From Phycisphaerae bacterium (GTDB lineage Bacteria; Planctomycetota; Phycisphaerae; UBA1845): a DNA stretch of 14,524 nt. A program made the position numbers and the translations under genes. The first letter of the stretch is position 1. The number at the start of each line of letters is the position of its first letter. Shown here one piece after another: positions 1-7,430 of the stretch. The notes beneath the pieces are model-generated. The model worked only from the letters and a program-made list of their open reading frames with translations. It had not been told where the DNA came from and did no database searches. Where the stretch lies: positions 1-14,524 of the forward strand of contig JAJDDU010000416.1 in NCBI GenBank assembly GCA_029260155.1. Reading direction: 5' to 3'.

Positions 1-381
1 CCCTTTGCCCTTTTCAGGCGTAACTTTCACTCGTAAATTGACAAACCCCCTTCGTTTGGTGGGGGGGCCACAACACAGCCCCCAAAGCAACGGACGAGGT
101 TGATCGCTACACGATCACGATCAGCGTCGCACGCAAGATCAAGCATGTCGCGTCAGCCCGGATCGGCGGTGCGGGGAGCGTGTCCATCTGCCAGCCGATC
201 GACCGGATTTGCTGTCTGATTGCGAATAGGCGGGGTCCATCGCGGTCGACCCGCCGACGTAGAATGCCGCCGGCGAAACGATGTGCGTTTGGGCGAGCGG
301 GCGGGGTTTGGCAAGCTCTGCGCTATTCGCCGGCGCGGTTGGGGCGTACAATGGTCGTTCGGATATGGAGGTGACGAAGCG
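1..381. other. Left-edge region without a recognisable gene
   Basis: I see no convincing gene here. The plus strand has a frame open from 42 to 374, but it has no ATG start near a ribosome binding site and its translation becomes Arg-rich and low in complexity, as expected for GC-rich noncoding DNA. A C5/G5 dyad at about 46-66 with a 10-nt loop could be a hairpin, and read on the minus strand it is followed by a T-rich stretch. TGATCG/CGATCA dyads occur around 100-122. A TACAAT hexamer at 347-352 could be a -10 box for the gene starting at 382, but no good -35 lies upstream. Confidence 0.5.
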
Positions 382-864
382 ATGCCCGCTCCGAATCGAA
401 ATCAATGGCTGGAACTCTGGCAGGCCACCAAGGAACACACGGAAGCTGCGCGCGAGCAATTCCGCGTCTGGCGGGCGGCTGCCAAAGAGGAGCCTCAGCT
501 CATCTGGGAAACGCCGGCGGTGCGTTACGGGGTCTACGGCGTGTGTGGACTCGTGGCGGTCATGATGCTTCGCACCGGGATCGGACTGCTCCAGCCCGTC
601 GATTCAGGCAGATTCCAACCGCGCGCGACGACGGCCCACTTCGACGTGATGTGCTCGAACGTCAAGTGCGGGCGGCACTTCAAGATCGAACGCAGATTCA
701 AGTTCAGCGAGTTCCCGGTGGATTGCCCGTATTGCAAGATGCCGAACGGCGAGCGAGCGCTCCATTGTAATTCAGACCATTGCGGGGGAAAGCTCGTCAT
801 CACCGTTGAGGAGGACGGGCTGGTCTACTGCACGGAATGCGACGCCGTCCTCGGCCGCCGCTGA
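382..864 (+). CDS. Single-pass membrane protein with tandem zinc ribbons
   Basis: A 160-residue protein whose start is ATG 382, chosen because GGAGGTG lies about 9 nt upstream; longer frames from TTG 220 have no such site. Residues 1-45 are charged and helical. One hydrophobic segment spans roughly 49-70, after which the chain carries eight cysteines in two similar blocks: C91/C96 with C115/C118, and C129/C134 with C150/C153. Each is CX4C followed by CX2C, the pattern of a zinc ribbon, so two zinc ions are probably bound. The gene is monocistronic as far as can be seen and convergent with the chemoreceptor at 917. I do not recognise a named family. Zinc ribbons can mediate protein or nucleic-acid contacts, but the role here is unknown. 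Membrane topology is inferred from hydrophobicity only. Confidence 0.8.
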   Translation: MPAPNRNQWLELWQATKEHTEAAREQFRVWRAAAKEEPQLIWETPAVRYGVYGVCGLVAVMMLRTGIGLLQPVDSGRFQPRATTAHFDVMCSNVKCGRHFKIERRFKFSEFPVDCPYCKMPNGERALHCNSDHCGGKLVITVEEDGLVYCTECDAVLGRR

Positions 865-884
865 CAGCCAACACACCCCAGCGC

Positions 885-916
885 TGCGTCACGCCTCAAA
901 CGGCGGAGGGGACGCA
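885..916. terminator. Possible shared hairpin between convergent genes
   Basis: The 52-nt gap between the stop codons at 864 and 917 contains TGCGTC (885-890) pairing with GACGCA (911-916), and inside it CCTC (894-897) pairing with GAGG (906-909). This could be a hairpin shared by both convergent genes. Neither side has a T-run, so intrinsic termination is uncertain. Confidence 0.3.
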
Positions 917-2407
917 CTAAAACGATTCCGAGTGTTGTTGGTTCAGGGCGTTCTTGCCCGCGCCGTTCGCCTGAGTTCCCTGTACCACGCGTGTCAGATC
1001 CTCGACCATACCCATGACGACCTTCGCTTGGGCGGCAAGTTCCTCGGCGGCGGAGGCGGATTCCTCCGCGCCGGCGGCGCTCTGCTGGGTGAGCTTGTCC
1101 ATCTGTGAGACGGCCGTGTTGACCTGCTCGACGCCCTCAGCCTGCTCCTTGCTGGACCGCGTGATGTTGTTCACCAGGCTTGTGACTTCGGTCACGTCAG
1201 TCACGATCGCAGTCAGCGACTTGCCAACCTCGCTGGCTACATCCGTGCCTTCTTTGGCGTTGCCGACGGAGTCCTCGATCAGTTCCGTGGTTTCCCGGGC
1301 GGCCTCGGCGGCGCGCTGGGCGAGGTTGCGGACCTCGTCGGCCACCACGGCGAATCCCTTGCCGTGTTCGCCGGCGCGCGCAGCCTCTACGGCCGCGTTG
1401 AGTGCCAGTAGGTTGGTCTGGAACGCGATCTCCTCGATCACCTTGATGATCTTGCTGATCTTTGCGGACGATTCGTTGATGGCCGTCATCGCGCCGTTGA
1501 GTTGCCCCATGGTCGTGTCGCCGCCTTGAGCGGCCTTTCGCGCCTGCTCGCTGAGGTCGTTGGCCATTTTGGCGTTTTCGGCGTTGTTGCGCGTCATGGC
1601 CGACATCTCTTCCAGAGCGGCCGACGACTCTTCAAGCGACGACGCTTGCTCGCTGGCGCCCTCAGCCAACTGTTGCGACGCCGACGACACCTGGCTCGCC
1701 GCGTCATTGACCTGCGCCGCGCCGTCCTTCAACCCGCCGCTGATGCGGTTGATCGGTCCGGTGATCGAGCGGACTAATGACCACGACAATAGCATCACCA
1801 GGGCAATGGCGCCGATTGAAGCGTAGATCACGCTCGATTTCAACAGGATGCTGGCGGCTACAATGCTGGTCATGGACTCAGACAACTCAGCCTCCTGCTG
1901 ATCCACGAGCGTATCGACGCTCGACTGCATGGCCGAGGCGTAGCTGTCGAATTCATCCATCATCTTATTGCCGGCTTCCGGGCCGCCTTCGATGTAGGCT
2001 GTCGCCATCTTCTTGCCGACCTCATAGAACGCGTCGAACGTCTTCTCCAGATCGTTCATCCCTTGAAGGCTGGCTTGGTCGTTTTCCTCCTCGTACATCT
2101 TCCGGAATTGGTTCAGACCTTGCTTGAATGACTTGGCGCAGGTTTCCGCCTCGTCGAATCCGTCGGCATAGCCATCGGCCGCTCGGGTTGCCGAAATGTC
2201 CGTCAGCCACTGCTGAACGTTGACTACGTCCAGCTTCATGTCCTTGGCCGTAGCTGCGAACACTGCCGATTCGCTCTGTGTGAAAACCGCCTTGCCCTCC
2301 ACACGGTCGGCTTGCACGTACGCGAACAGCCCAATTGCGACCAAGATCGCAACAGGTACCGCGAATCCCAAATACAACTTGGTGCTGAGTTTCAGTCCCT
2401 GGAACAT
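917..2407 (-). CDS. Methyl-accepting chemotaxis protein
   Basis: A 496-residue transmembrane chemoreceptor that would pass ligand signals to a CheA/CheW kinase complex. TM1 is about 11-31 and TM2 about 190-213. The roughly 160-residue periplasmic part between them looks all-helical, like a 4-helix-bundle sensor, and includes QQWLTDISATR at 65-75. The cytoplasmic signalling tip is unmistakable around 325-365 (EIAFQTNLLALNAAVEAA, then GFAVVADEVRNLA). Ala/Glu-rich coiled coils with likely methylation sites lie on either side. After TM2 there is only a short HAMP-like start (SITGPINRI, 214-222), followed directly by coiled coil, so the HAMP domain looks truncated. The C-terminus (QHSESF) lacks a CheR-docking pentapeptide. 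The start is ATG 2407 with GGAG about 10 nt upstream. No other che genes are in the window; the ligand is unknown. Confidence 0.96.
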   Translation of the reverse strand: MFQGLKLSTKLYLGFAVPVAILVAIGLFAYVQADRVEGKAVFTQSESAVFAATAKDMKLDVVNVQQWLTDISATRAADGYADGFDEAETCAKSFKQGLNQFRKMYEEENDQASLQGMNDLEKTFDAFYEVGKKMATAYIEGGPEAGNKMMDEFDSYASAMQSSVDTLVDQQEAELSESMTSIVAASILLKSSVIYASIGAIALVMLLSWSLVRSITGPINRISGGLKDGAAQVNDAASQVSSASQQLAEGASEQASSLEESSAALEEMSAMTRNNAENAKMANDLSEQARKAAQGGDTTMGQLNGAMTAINESSAKISKIIKVIEEIAFQTNLLALNAAVEAARAGEHGKGFAVVADEVRNLAQRAAEAARETTELIEDSVGNAKEGTDVASEVGKSLTAIVTDVTEVTSLVNNITRSSKEQAEGVEQVNTAVSQMDKLTQQSAAGAEESASAAEELAAQAKVVMGMVEDLTRVVQGTQANGAGKNALNQQHSESF

Positions 2408-2754
2408 CGTGCTTTAGCTCCGTCTTCTGGAGAATCGATACGTTCGGTCGGCCTAGGCGACACACGCCCCGGCCCCCTCCCGTGTATTCGTCATTTTTTT
2501 CCTGGTTGTTAATTTTCAGAACGAAATGGGGCATCCCGTGGTCGCGGGCTGAGATCGCCGCGGCAGGTGCTGGTGATTGCGAGGGACGCACTGCGGGGAG
2601 AACAGATGGATCCTATCGGACCCGGCTGATACCGCCGTTTTGCGCGATTGCTCGGATTATACTTGACGGCCGGTGCATCGCCTGCCGATAAACGCTTCGC
2701 AAGTGGACTATCGGCGTGAAACGGGGGACAATCCTCCCGTCAAGGAGAATCACA
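2408..2754. other. Divergent intergenic region between chemoreceptor and porin
   Basis: This 347-bp stretch separates the divergently transcribed chemoreceptor and porin genes and must hold both promoters. The only promoter-like pair I can support faces the porin (listed separately). On the chemoreceptor side there is an A-rich patch near 2495-2510, but no convincing -35/-10 pair. I see no gene in it. Confidence 0.5.
2663..2692 (+). promoter_or_regulatory. Putative sigma70-type promoter for the porin gene
   Basis: TTGACG at 2663-2668 and GATAAA at 2687-2692 are separated by 18 nt and face the porin start at 2755, which would give a leader of about 55 nt. The -35 matches 5 of 6 consensus bases and the -10 matches 4 of 6. 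Confidence 0.4.
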
Positions 2755-4065
2755 ATGACACAGCCGGCCCGCCTCGTGCCGCTTCTATGTGTACCAATGT
2801 TCGCCGTCGCCGAGCAGATCGATGATGCGCAGAACCAGGCGCCCACAGCGGCGACCGCCGCCACAAGCGAGCGCGGCGAGTCCTTTTTCGACGTCCTCAC
2901 CAACACTCGACTGACGGGCGACTGGGGCGGGTTGCGCACGTCGATCGAGGGCGCCGGGATCGAATTCGGACTTTCGTTGACGACCGTCTACCAGCATAAC
3001 GCGGTGGGTGGGGTCCAGACTCGCAACGGCCACCGCATCACAGGCAGCGTCGACTACGAGCTGACGTTCGACTTGGAGACTCTCGGAATCGGCCAGGGCG
3101 GCATTGTCTACTTACTCGCCGACAGCGACTTCAATGACGGCATAGGTGGTGACCGCGTCGGCAACCTGTTCGGTGTCAACGGTGATGCGGCGGGCGACGA
3201 GGCGATTTTCGTCACTGAGCTTTGGTACGAGCAGGCCGTCTGGGAGGGCAAGGCACGCTTTCGAATCGGAAGGATCGACGTCGGGGTCGACGTCGACACC
3301 AACGCATACGCCAATGACGAAACAGGGCAGTTTCTCAACCCCGCGCTCATCAACACCGGCAACATACCAGCACCCGACCTTGGGCTCGGTGCCCAACTGA
3401 TCGTGCAGCCCGTCGATTGGGCTTACTTCGGGATTGTCGCCGCTGATGCGGCCGCCGACGGTCGCGAAACGGGATTCAAGACCGCGTTTCATAATGAGGA
3501 TTACTTCTTCACCGCCGTGGAGATCGGGTTCCTACCCGTGTGGGAGACCGCGCGCGGAAAACTGCCTGGGGCATACCGATTCGGACTCTGGTACGATCCT
3601 CAACCGAAGGCGAGATTCCCGCACCGTCGGGGGCCTCGCCCAGGAGCAGACTTGACCAAACGCGACGACATCGGGTTTTTCTTCAACATGGACCAAGTGC
3701 TCTGGAAAGAGGTACCCGACGATGACGGAGACACGCAGGGCCTCGGGATGTTCTTCCGCTACGGATTCGCCGACGAGGAAGCCAACGCGATGGAGCATTT
3801 CTGGAGCATCGGCGCGCAGTACCAGGGGCTGATTCCGTCTCGCGATGACGATGTGCTCGGATTCGGCTTTGCACAGGGCATTATGAGCGATAAGCTCCGC
3901 GCCCTCGGTGGCGGTGACCGCGAATCGGTCTATGAGCTATACTACAATGCCGCGGTGCTGCCGTGGCTGACGGTCACACCGGACTTGCAGTACATCGTGC
4001 AGCCCGGCGCCATGCCGGGGCGGGACTCGTTTGTCGCCGGCGTTCGCTTGCAAATGGCCTTTTGA
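2755..4065 (+). CDS. OprB-family carbohydrate-selective porin
   Basis: A 436-residue outer-membrane beta-barrel of the OprB family, which in other bacteria forms channels for sugars and similar small solutes. ATG 2755 is preferred over an upstream GTG (2716) because AAGGAGA sits 7 nt before it and it yields a short signal peptide (MTQPARLVPLLCVPMFAVAEQ). The family hallmark LTGDWGGLR lies near residue 59-67. The rest consists of alternating short strands and loops, with typical stretches such as ELWYEQ and the RFGLWYDP strand. The final residue is Phe (RLQMAF), the usual C-terminal signal for insertion by the Bam machinery. A small lipoprotein follows after 31 nt, probably in the same transcript. 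The transported substrate cannot be read from the sequence. Length fits the family. Confidence 0.92.
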   Translation: MTQPARLVPLLCVPMFAVAEQIDDAQNQAPTAATAATSERGESFFDVLTNTRLTGDWGGLRTSIEGAGIEFGLSLTTVYQHNAVGGVQTRNGHRITGSVDYELTFDLETLGIGQGGIVYLLADSDFNDGIGGDRVGNLFGVNGDAAGDEAIFVTELWYEQAVWEGKARFRIGRIDVGVDVDTNAYANDETGQFLNPALINTGNIPAPDLGLGAQLIVQPVDWAYFGIVAADAAADGRETGFKTAFHNEDYFFTAVEIGFLPVWETARGKLPGAYRFGLWYDPQPKARFPHRRGPRPGADLTKRDDIGFFFNMDQVLWKEVPDDDGDTQGLGMFFRYGFADEEANAMEHFWSIGAQYQGLIPSRDDDVLGFGFAQGIMSDKLRALGGGDRESVYELYYNAAVLPWLTVTPDLQYIVQPGAMPGRDSFVAGVRLQMAF

Positions 4066-4096
4066 GTGCATACTCAAGATAGCTGGAGAATCCACA

Positions 4097-4543
4097 ATGA
4101 ACAGGCCCCAACTTCGCCTCCCGGTCGTCGCATCACTGGCCGCGCTCGCGCTGGCCGCCGGGTGCCAAACGTCGGGACCAAGCGTCGGCACGAACGCCAT
4201 GCCGCAAATCACGCGCCTCTATCAGAAAGCGTCCGCCCCAAAAGTCCACCGTTTTCGCAAACCCGTGCGCGATGAGCACGCCCGCATCTGTCGGCTGCTT
4301 GCGTCAGAATGCGCTCGTCTGATCGCCGACGTTGGAACCTGGGAGAGTTCCGGGGAACTGACCGCGACGGACACAGCCGGACAGGACGCGCTCCGCACCG
4401 ACATTCGGACGCTGCGATCATCGCTCGAGCAACTTCGCCATGCGGCAACCGTTGGAAATGCCAACGCGATGCGCTCCGCGCACTCCTCTGCGACCTCGAG
4501 CTACACGCGCATAGGCCATCACATGGAACTCCCGCGGCCATAG
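4097..4543 (+). CDS. Small predicted lipoprotein downstream of the porin
   Basis: A 148-residue exported protein. ATG 4097 has GGAG 8 nt upstream, and the leader resembles that of the porin (GGAGAATC then CACAATG). The N-terminus is a lipoprotein signal ending LAAGC with the lipidated Cys at position 23; the next residue is Gln, so outer-membrane sorting is plausible under the +2 rule known from proteobacteria. The mature part is predicted helical and charged, with conserved-looking RDEHARICRLLASECARLI and a second helix around DALRTDIRTLRSSLEQLRH. I do not recognise a family. The 31-nt spacing implies co-expression with the porin, so a role linked to the outer membrane or the porin is a reasonable inference, not a demonstrated one. 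Confidence 0.8.
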   Translation: MNRPQLRLPVVASLAALALAAGCQTSGPSVGTNAMPQITRLYQKASAPKVHRFRKPVRDEHARICRLLASECARLIADVGTWESSGELTATDTAGQDALRTDIRTLRSSLEQLRHAATVGNANAMRSAHSSATSSYTRIGHHMELPRP

Positions 4544-4590
4544 CGTCGGAGCGACCGGTAACGCGCGTCGTCGAACGTCCCCAATCATCA

Positions 4591-4615
4591 GTGCCGCCCG
4601 TCGGCACCTGTTTGC
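4591..4615 (+). terminator. Possible intrinsic terminator after the porin-lipoprotein pair
   Basis: GTGCCG (4591-4596) and CGGCAC (4602-4607) form a perfect 6-bp stem with a 5-nt loop, followed by CTGTTTGCT. The tail is only moderately T-rich, so this is a weak intrinsic terminator candidate. It lies between the small lipoprotein and the protease gene. Confidence 0.4.
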
Positions 4616-4691
4616 TCGCCCCACCCGCGATATCATAGCTTGCCCTGTGTACTGCTCCGCCGGAATTCTTGGCGGAAAGGAGGGGGACACA

Positions 4692-5849
4692 GTGGCTTTG
4701 CGTTGGGGAAATCACGCGGCGGTTCTATTCTGCCTTTGGTCTGCAGGATGCGCCCAGCCTGCCGCGCGCAGGACCGATCCCCAACAACAACGTTGGGACG
4801 AGACCGGCAAGCGTTTGCGCAGCGAACTCCTTCTGGTGAATCGCGCGCGTCTGACCAGCGATCCGTCATCCAGCGAATCAATCAAGCACGCGATGGAAGC
4901 GACCGTGGCGATTCGGGTCGCCCGTGCGACGAACGAGACGCGACCATCGTCTCCGGTTGGCTCTGCGCTGTCGGCTGCGATGCGAACTGGGGTGTCCCAT
5001 GTGTTCGGAACGGGGACGGTGATCGACCGGGACGGATTCATCCTCACCAACGAACATGTCGTTCGAGAGGGCGCCGATATTGAGGTTTTCGTCGCGGACC
5101 GCGGATGGCTGCGCGCAACCGTCGTCGGCGCCGACAGAGCGAGCGACCTCGCCGTGTTGCATGTTGATTGGCGGATGCCCGCGGCGTGGCGATTCGGAGA
5201 CGCGGCGACCGTCCACATCGGGAATCAGATGATGGCGTTCGGTGGAACAAGTTGGGATTCAGACCAACCGAAGCTCGCCGCCCAAACCGGGCGGATCTCC
5301 GCCACGCGGCGCTGCGTGCAAGGCGCGCTGGACCCGAGCCAGCGGTCCTACTATGGGTCAATGTTGGAGTGTGACATCCCGCTGCCACGAGGGTTCAGCG
5401 GCGGACCATTGGTGAACGCCGAAGGGAACGTCGTCGGAATCAACACGGCCGCCGCGCCCGACCGTCAGAACGGACGAAGACTCGGCTACGCGATTCCGCT
5501 GAGCACGCACACCCGAACGATCATCGACCGACTCATGCAAGGTGGACGCATCGAGTCCGTGTATCTCGGGCTCTTGGTACGCGTGTCGTTCTCGGGGCCA
5601 GGGGAGGGGATGCCGAGAGCGCGCACCGGCATTTTCGTCGAGCGGGTGTTGCGCGGAAGCCCGGCCGCGCGCGCCGGTATCTGTTCCGGTGACGTCATCA
5701 CACGCGTGGGATCTGCCGAAGTCGAGCGTGCCGCCCAACTTGCCGAGCACATCCGCCGCGCATTGATCGGACGTCCGTTGAACATACAGATCGTCCGAAG
5801 TGGCCGAGCCCTCACCATACCGGTGATCCCGACCGCGAGAGACTCGTAG
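4692..5849 (+). CDS. DegP/HtrA-like serine protease with one PDZ domain
   Basis: A 385-residue trypsin-fold protease likely acting in periplasmic protein quality control. GTG 4692 is chosen because AAAGGAGG lies about 9 nt upstream; a GTG at 4647 is in frame but lacks such a site. The N-terminus is hydrophobic and ends SAGC (Cys 20), so it may be a lipoprotein, although Ser at -3 is unusual. The catalytic triad is visible: His122 in LTNEHVV, Asp152 in SDLAVLHV, and Ser236 in GFSGGPLVN. The usual GNSGGP is GFSGGP here. One PDZ domain follows at about 290-380 (YLGLLV; GSPAARAGICSGDVI). Classic DegP has two PDZ domains, so this is the DegS-like arrangement, but with a lipoprotein-like rather than a clear transmembrane anchor. 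It ends 13 nt from a convergent small lipoprotein. Confidence 0.92.
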   Translation: MALRWGNHAAVLFCLWSAGCAQPAARRTDPQQQRWDETGKRLRSELLLVNRARLTSDPSSSESIKHAMEATVAIRVARATNETRPSSPVGSALSAAMRTGVSHVFGTGTVIDRDGFILTNEHVVREGADIEVFVADRGWLRATVVGADRASDLAVLHVDWRMPAAWRFGDAATVHIGNQMMAFGGTSWDSDQPKLAAQTGRISATRRCVQGALDPSQRSYYGSMLECDIPLPRGFSGGPLVNAEGNVVGINTAAAPDRQNGRRLGYAIPLSTHTRTIIDRLMQGGRIESVYLGLLVRVSFSGPGEGMPRARTGIFVERVLRGSPAARAGICSGDVITRVGSAEVERAAQLAEHIRRALIGRPLNIQIVRSGRALTIPVIPTARDS

Positions 5850-5867
5850 CTCTGATAGTGCGCTACG
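5845..5867. terminator. Short inverted repeat across convergent stop codons
   Basis: CGTAGC (5845-5850) and GCTACG (5862-5867) are inverted copies with an 11-nt loop. They span both stop codons, TAG of the protease and TAG of the 65-residue lipoprotein. It could be a minimal bidirectional hairpin, but there is no T-run and the stem is short. Confidence 0.25.
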
Positions 5868-6060
5868 CCTCCGGCGTCACATCCGATGCCTCTGCGTAGC
5901 GGGAGTCCGTCGGGTTGTGGATGCGATTTCTAAACGCGTGCGGCTTGTTGCCACGGGTTGTCTGAAACTGGGGACCGGCAGAGCTGGCACACCCGGCGCC
6001 CGTGAATGCGGTCCCGGCGATCATCAAGAGCATTAGCGCGGCGATAATTGTACGTTTCAT
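5863..6060 (-). CDS. Short predicted lipoprotein, 65 residues
   Basis: A small exported protein starting at ATG 6060 (minus strand). The start is well supported by GGAGGAGAG about 7 nt upstream; the longer open frame reaching 6243 has no such site. Residues 1-23 form a signal peptide (MKRTIIAALMLLMIAG...), with a likely lipidated Cys at 24 (TGAGC). The mature part is only about 42 residues, polar, with a basic patch (GNKPHAFRNRIHNP) and an acidic end. No family is recognised. Tiny lipoproteins of this type are common in Gram-negative envelopes and are often missed by annotation. It lies downstream of tRNA-Leu on the same strand but probably has its own promoter at 6115-6144. Confidence 0.75.
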   Translation of the reverse strand: MKRTIIAALMLLMIAGTAFTGAGCASSAGPQFQTTRGNKPHAFRNRIHNPTDSRYAEASDVTPEA

Positions 6061-6114
6061 TGGCTTCTCTCCTCCAAGATCGTTTTGCGGCGAAACTCCC
6101 GCCGGCATCGTTTG

Positions 6115-6144
6115 ATGGTAGGAACTGCGGGTTGTGCGAATCAA
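6115..6144 (-). promoter_or_regulatory. Putative promoter for the 65-residue lipoprotein
   Basis: On the minus strand TTGATT (6144-6139) and TACCAT (6120-6115) are 18 nt apart, each matching 4 of 6 sigma70 consensus positions. The leader to the ATG at 6060 would be about 50 nt. Confidence 0.3.
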
Positions 6145-6248
6145 GTGTGTTTTCCGCCCGATCCCGGTGCAGTCCACGGTCCGATAGACCTTCGCCGGCG
6201 TTTCAGAATTGGCCGGTCGACCGCGTATCTGCTTTTCTGACAAGAACT

Positions 6249-6332
6249 TGCGGATGAGAGGACTCGAACCTCCACGGGGTTGCCCCCACTGGCACCTGAA
6301 GCCAGCGCGTCTGCCAATTCCGCCACATCCGC
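6249..6332 (-). tRNA. tRNA-Leu (anticodon CAG)
   Basis: A complete 84-nt class II tRNA. The acceptor arms GCGGATG and CATCCGC pair over 7 bp, followed by discriminator A. The anticodon stem CTGGC/GCCAG holds the loop TTCAGGT, giving anticodon CAG, which reads CUG. A long variable arm (GGGG...CCCC) marks it as a Leu-type tRNA, and the T loop TTCGAGT is standard. The 3' CCA is not encoded, since the bases after the discriminator are AGT, so it must be added by the CCA enzyme. A promoter-like pair lies just upstream (6354-6381). Confidence 0.97.
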
Positions 6333-6353
6333 ACGGATTTCGGGCGACTCGGA

Positions 6354-6381
6354 ACGATACACCACTCTACGCTAACGTCAA
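6354..6381 (-). promoter_or_regulatory. Putative promoter for tRNA-Leu
   Basis: Reading the minus strand, TTGACG (6381-6376) and TATCGT (6359-6354) are 16 nt apart. The -10 ends 21 nt before the mature tRNA 5' end, a normal distance for a tRNA gene with a short leader. Confidence 0.5.
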
Positions 6382-6442
6382 GCGAGCTGTCTGCGTTTTG
6401 CAACTTGACCGGCCACTTGAAAACACCATGATAACAACGCGA

Positions 6443-6510
6443 TCCCATGCGGCACCGGTTTCCAGCCGGTGGATGCGCGATCACCGGCTGGAAACCGGTG
6501 CCACATGGGA
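6443..6510. repeat. Large REP-like palindrome
   Basis: Two 29-nt arms (6443-6471 and 6482-6510) are inverted copies with a single mismatch, separated by 10 nt. The inner 21 bp (6451-6471 and 6482-6502) match perfectly and include CACCGGTTTCCAGCCGGTG. In translation this core reads GTGFQPV or its complement, a motif I know from spurious ORFs scattered through planctomycete genomes, which indicates a dispersed REP-type element. It lies between tRNA-Leu and the lipoprotein gene starting at 6533, so it could form a cruciform or RNA hairpin in that leader. A copy count in the full genome is needed to confirm that it is repeated. Confidence 0.8.
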
Positions 6511-6532
6511 CATCTTGTGGAAAGGACGAAGT

Positions 6533-7372
6533 TTGGAGACGAAAGCAAACAAGCCGACCGTGTGGTCCGGCTTCTCCCCGTTGGCGGTTCTGTTGGCCCT
6601 TGCGCTCTGCGCTGCGGTGCCGGGGTGCGATGCGCTCAATCCAGCGTTCGTCGATTTCGCCAGCACCAATTTCGACGGCATCGATGTGCAGCCCCAAGGC
6701 CCGACTTCGCCAGGGCATGTCGTCATCGCGTTCAGAAACGACACGGTGTTCGATGAGGCCTTGCTGCAGAGCCTGATCAACGCCGGGCTCGATCCCGCGC
6801 TGACGGAAGTTGAGGGGCTTCGGCCTCGCGTCAGAATACTGGTGCGAGTGACCTTCGTGAACGGCGAGCAGATCCAACTCGAATTCAACGACGGTTCGTC
6901 GACCATCGTTCACCCAGCCGTCGATGTGCTGAATTTTCCGGACCTGACACGTACCGGGCGAAACAACCTCGTCGTGCAATGTGACGTGGCCCGCGTGGAA
7001 TTGGTGACTCTGCCGTCCGTATTCGTCCCGCTGTTTTTCGAGACCATACGGATCGATGACGGCGACGATGACACCGATCCATTTCGCGTTCAGGTCGACA
7101 CCGCTCCGCCGCAATTCGTAACGTTGCGCGAGGACGATACAGACCAGTTCGGCAACACGCTAACCCTGCGAAACGTCGATGTCCGTGATCGCCCGGCGCC
7201 GGCGGTTGGCCCGAACTGCGGCTCTGTGGTGACCATCACCATCGCCGGCACGCTGCGGGCCCCCTTTGAGATCAACGAATTCGGCGCCTTGGTGCCCGGC
7301 GTTTTGAACACCAATTTCCGCGGCATCGCCGCCCACCCAGGTCGATTCAGCATCAACGTCGGCATCAGATAG
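6533..7372 (+). CDS. Predicted lipoprotein, first of a paralogous tandem pair
   Basis: A 279-residue exported protein of no family I recognise. The preferred start is TTG 6533, preceded by AAAGGA with a 6-nt gap. It gives a signal peptide with hydrophobic core LAVLLALALCAAVPGC and lipidated Cys 32. An in-frame ATG at 6428 would read straight through the palindrome and spoil the signal peptide, so I reject it. The mature part starts DALNPAFVDF and is beta-rich, with recurring patterns such as VVIAFRNDT, RVRILVRVTFVNGE and NNLVVQCDVARVEL, and an acidic DDGDDDTDP patch. The same layout (Cys, NP[AS]FV, then strands and a Cys-containing segment) recurs in the next gene, 58 nt downstream, so the two are probably diverged duplicates transcribed together. 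Function is unknown; a beta-sandwich surface or periplasmic lipoprotein is likely. Confidence 0.75.
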   Translation: METKANKPTVWSGFSPLAVLLALALCAAVPGCDALNPAFVDFASTNFDGIDVQPQGPTSPGHVVIAFRNDTVFDEALLQSLINAGLDPALTEVEGLRPRVRILVRVTFVNGEQIQLEFNDGSSTIVHPAVDVLNFPDLTRTGRNNLVVQCDVARVELVTLPSVFVPLFFETIRIDDGDDDTDPFRVQVDTAPPQFVTLREDDTDQFGNTLTLRNVDVRDRPAPAVGPNCGSVVTITIAGTLRAPFEINEFGALVPGVLNTNFRGIAAHPGRFSINVGIR

Positions 7373-7430
7373 GATAGGCAGCCATGATCGAAATCGCCGC
7401 AATAGTCACCAACCCAGCCGGAGAGATACT

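Noticed and set aside
42..374. Long open frame at the left end of the plus strand
   Set aside because: It has no ATG with a ribosome binding site, it overlaps the better-supported gene at 382 only through its leader, and its second half is Arg-rich shadow-like translation.
917..940. C-terminal QHSESF of the chemoreceptor as a CheR/CheB tether
   Set aside because: The docking pentapeptide needs an aromatic pair of the xWxxF type and there is no Trp here.
2684..2691. GCCGATAA, a perfect match to the flagellar sigma28 -10 box, near a chemoreceptor gene
   Set aside because: No matching TAAA-type -35 lies at the required distance, and the site faces the porin, not the chemoreceptor. It is probably chance overlap with a sigma70-like promoter.
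6203..7114. 303-residue open frame on the minus strand
   Set aside because: It crosses the tRNA, the palindrome and a lipoprotein gene. Its composition is that of an antisense shadow in GC-rich DNA.
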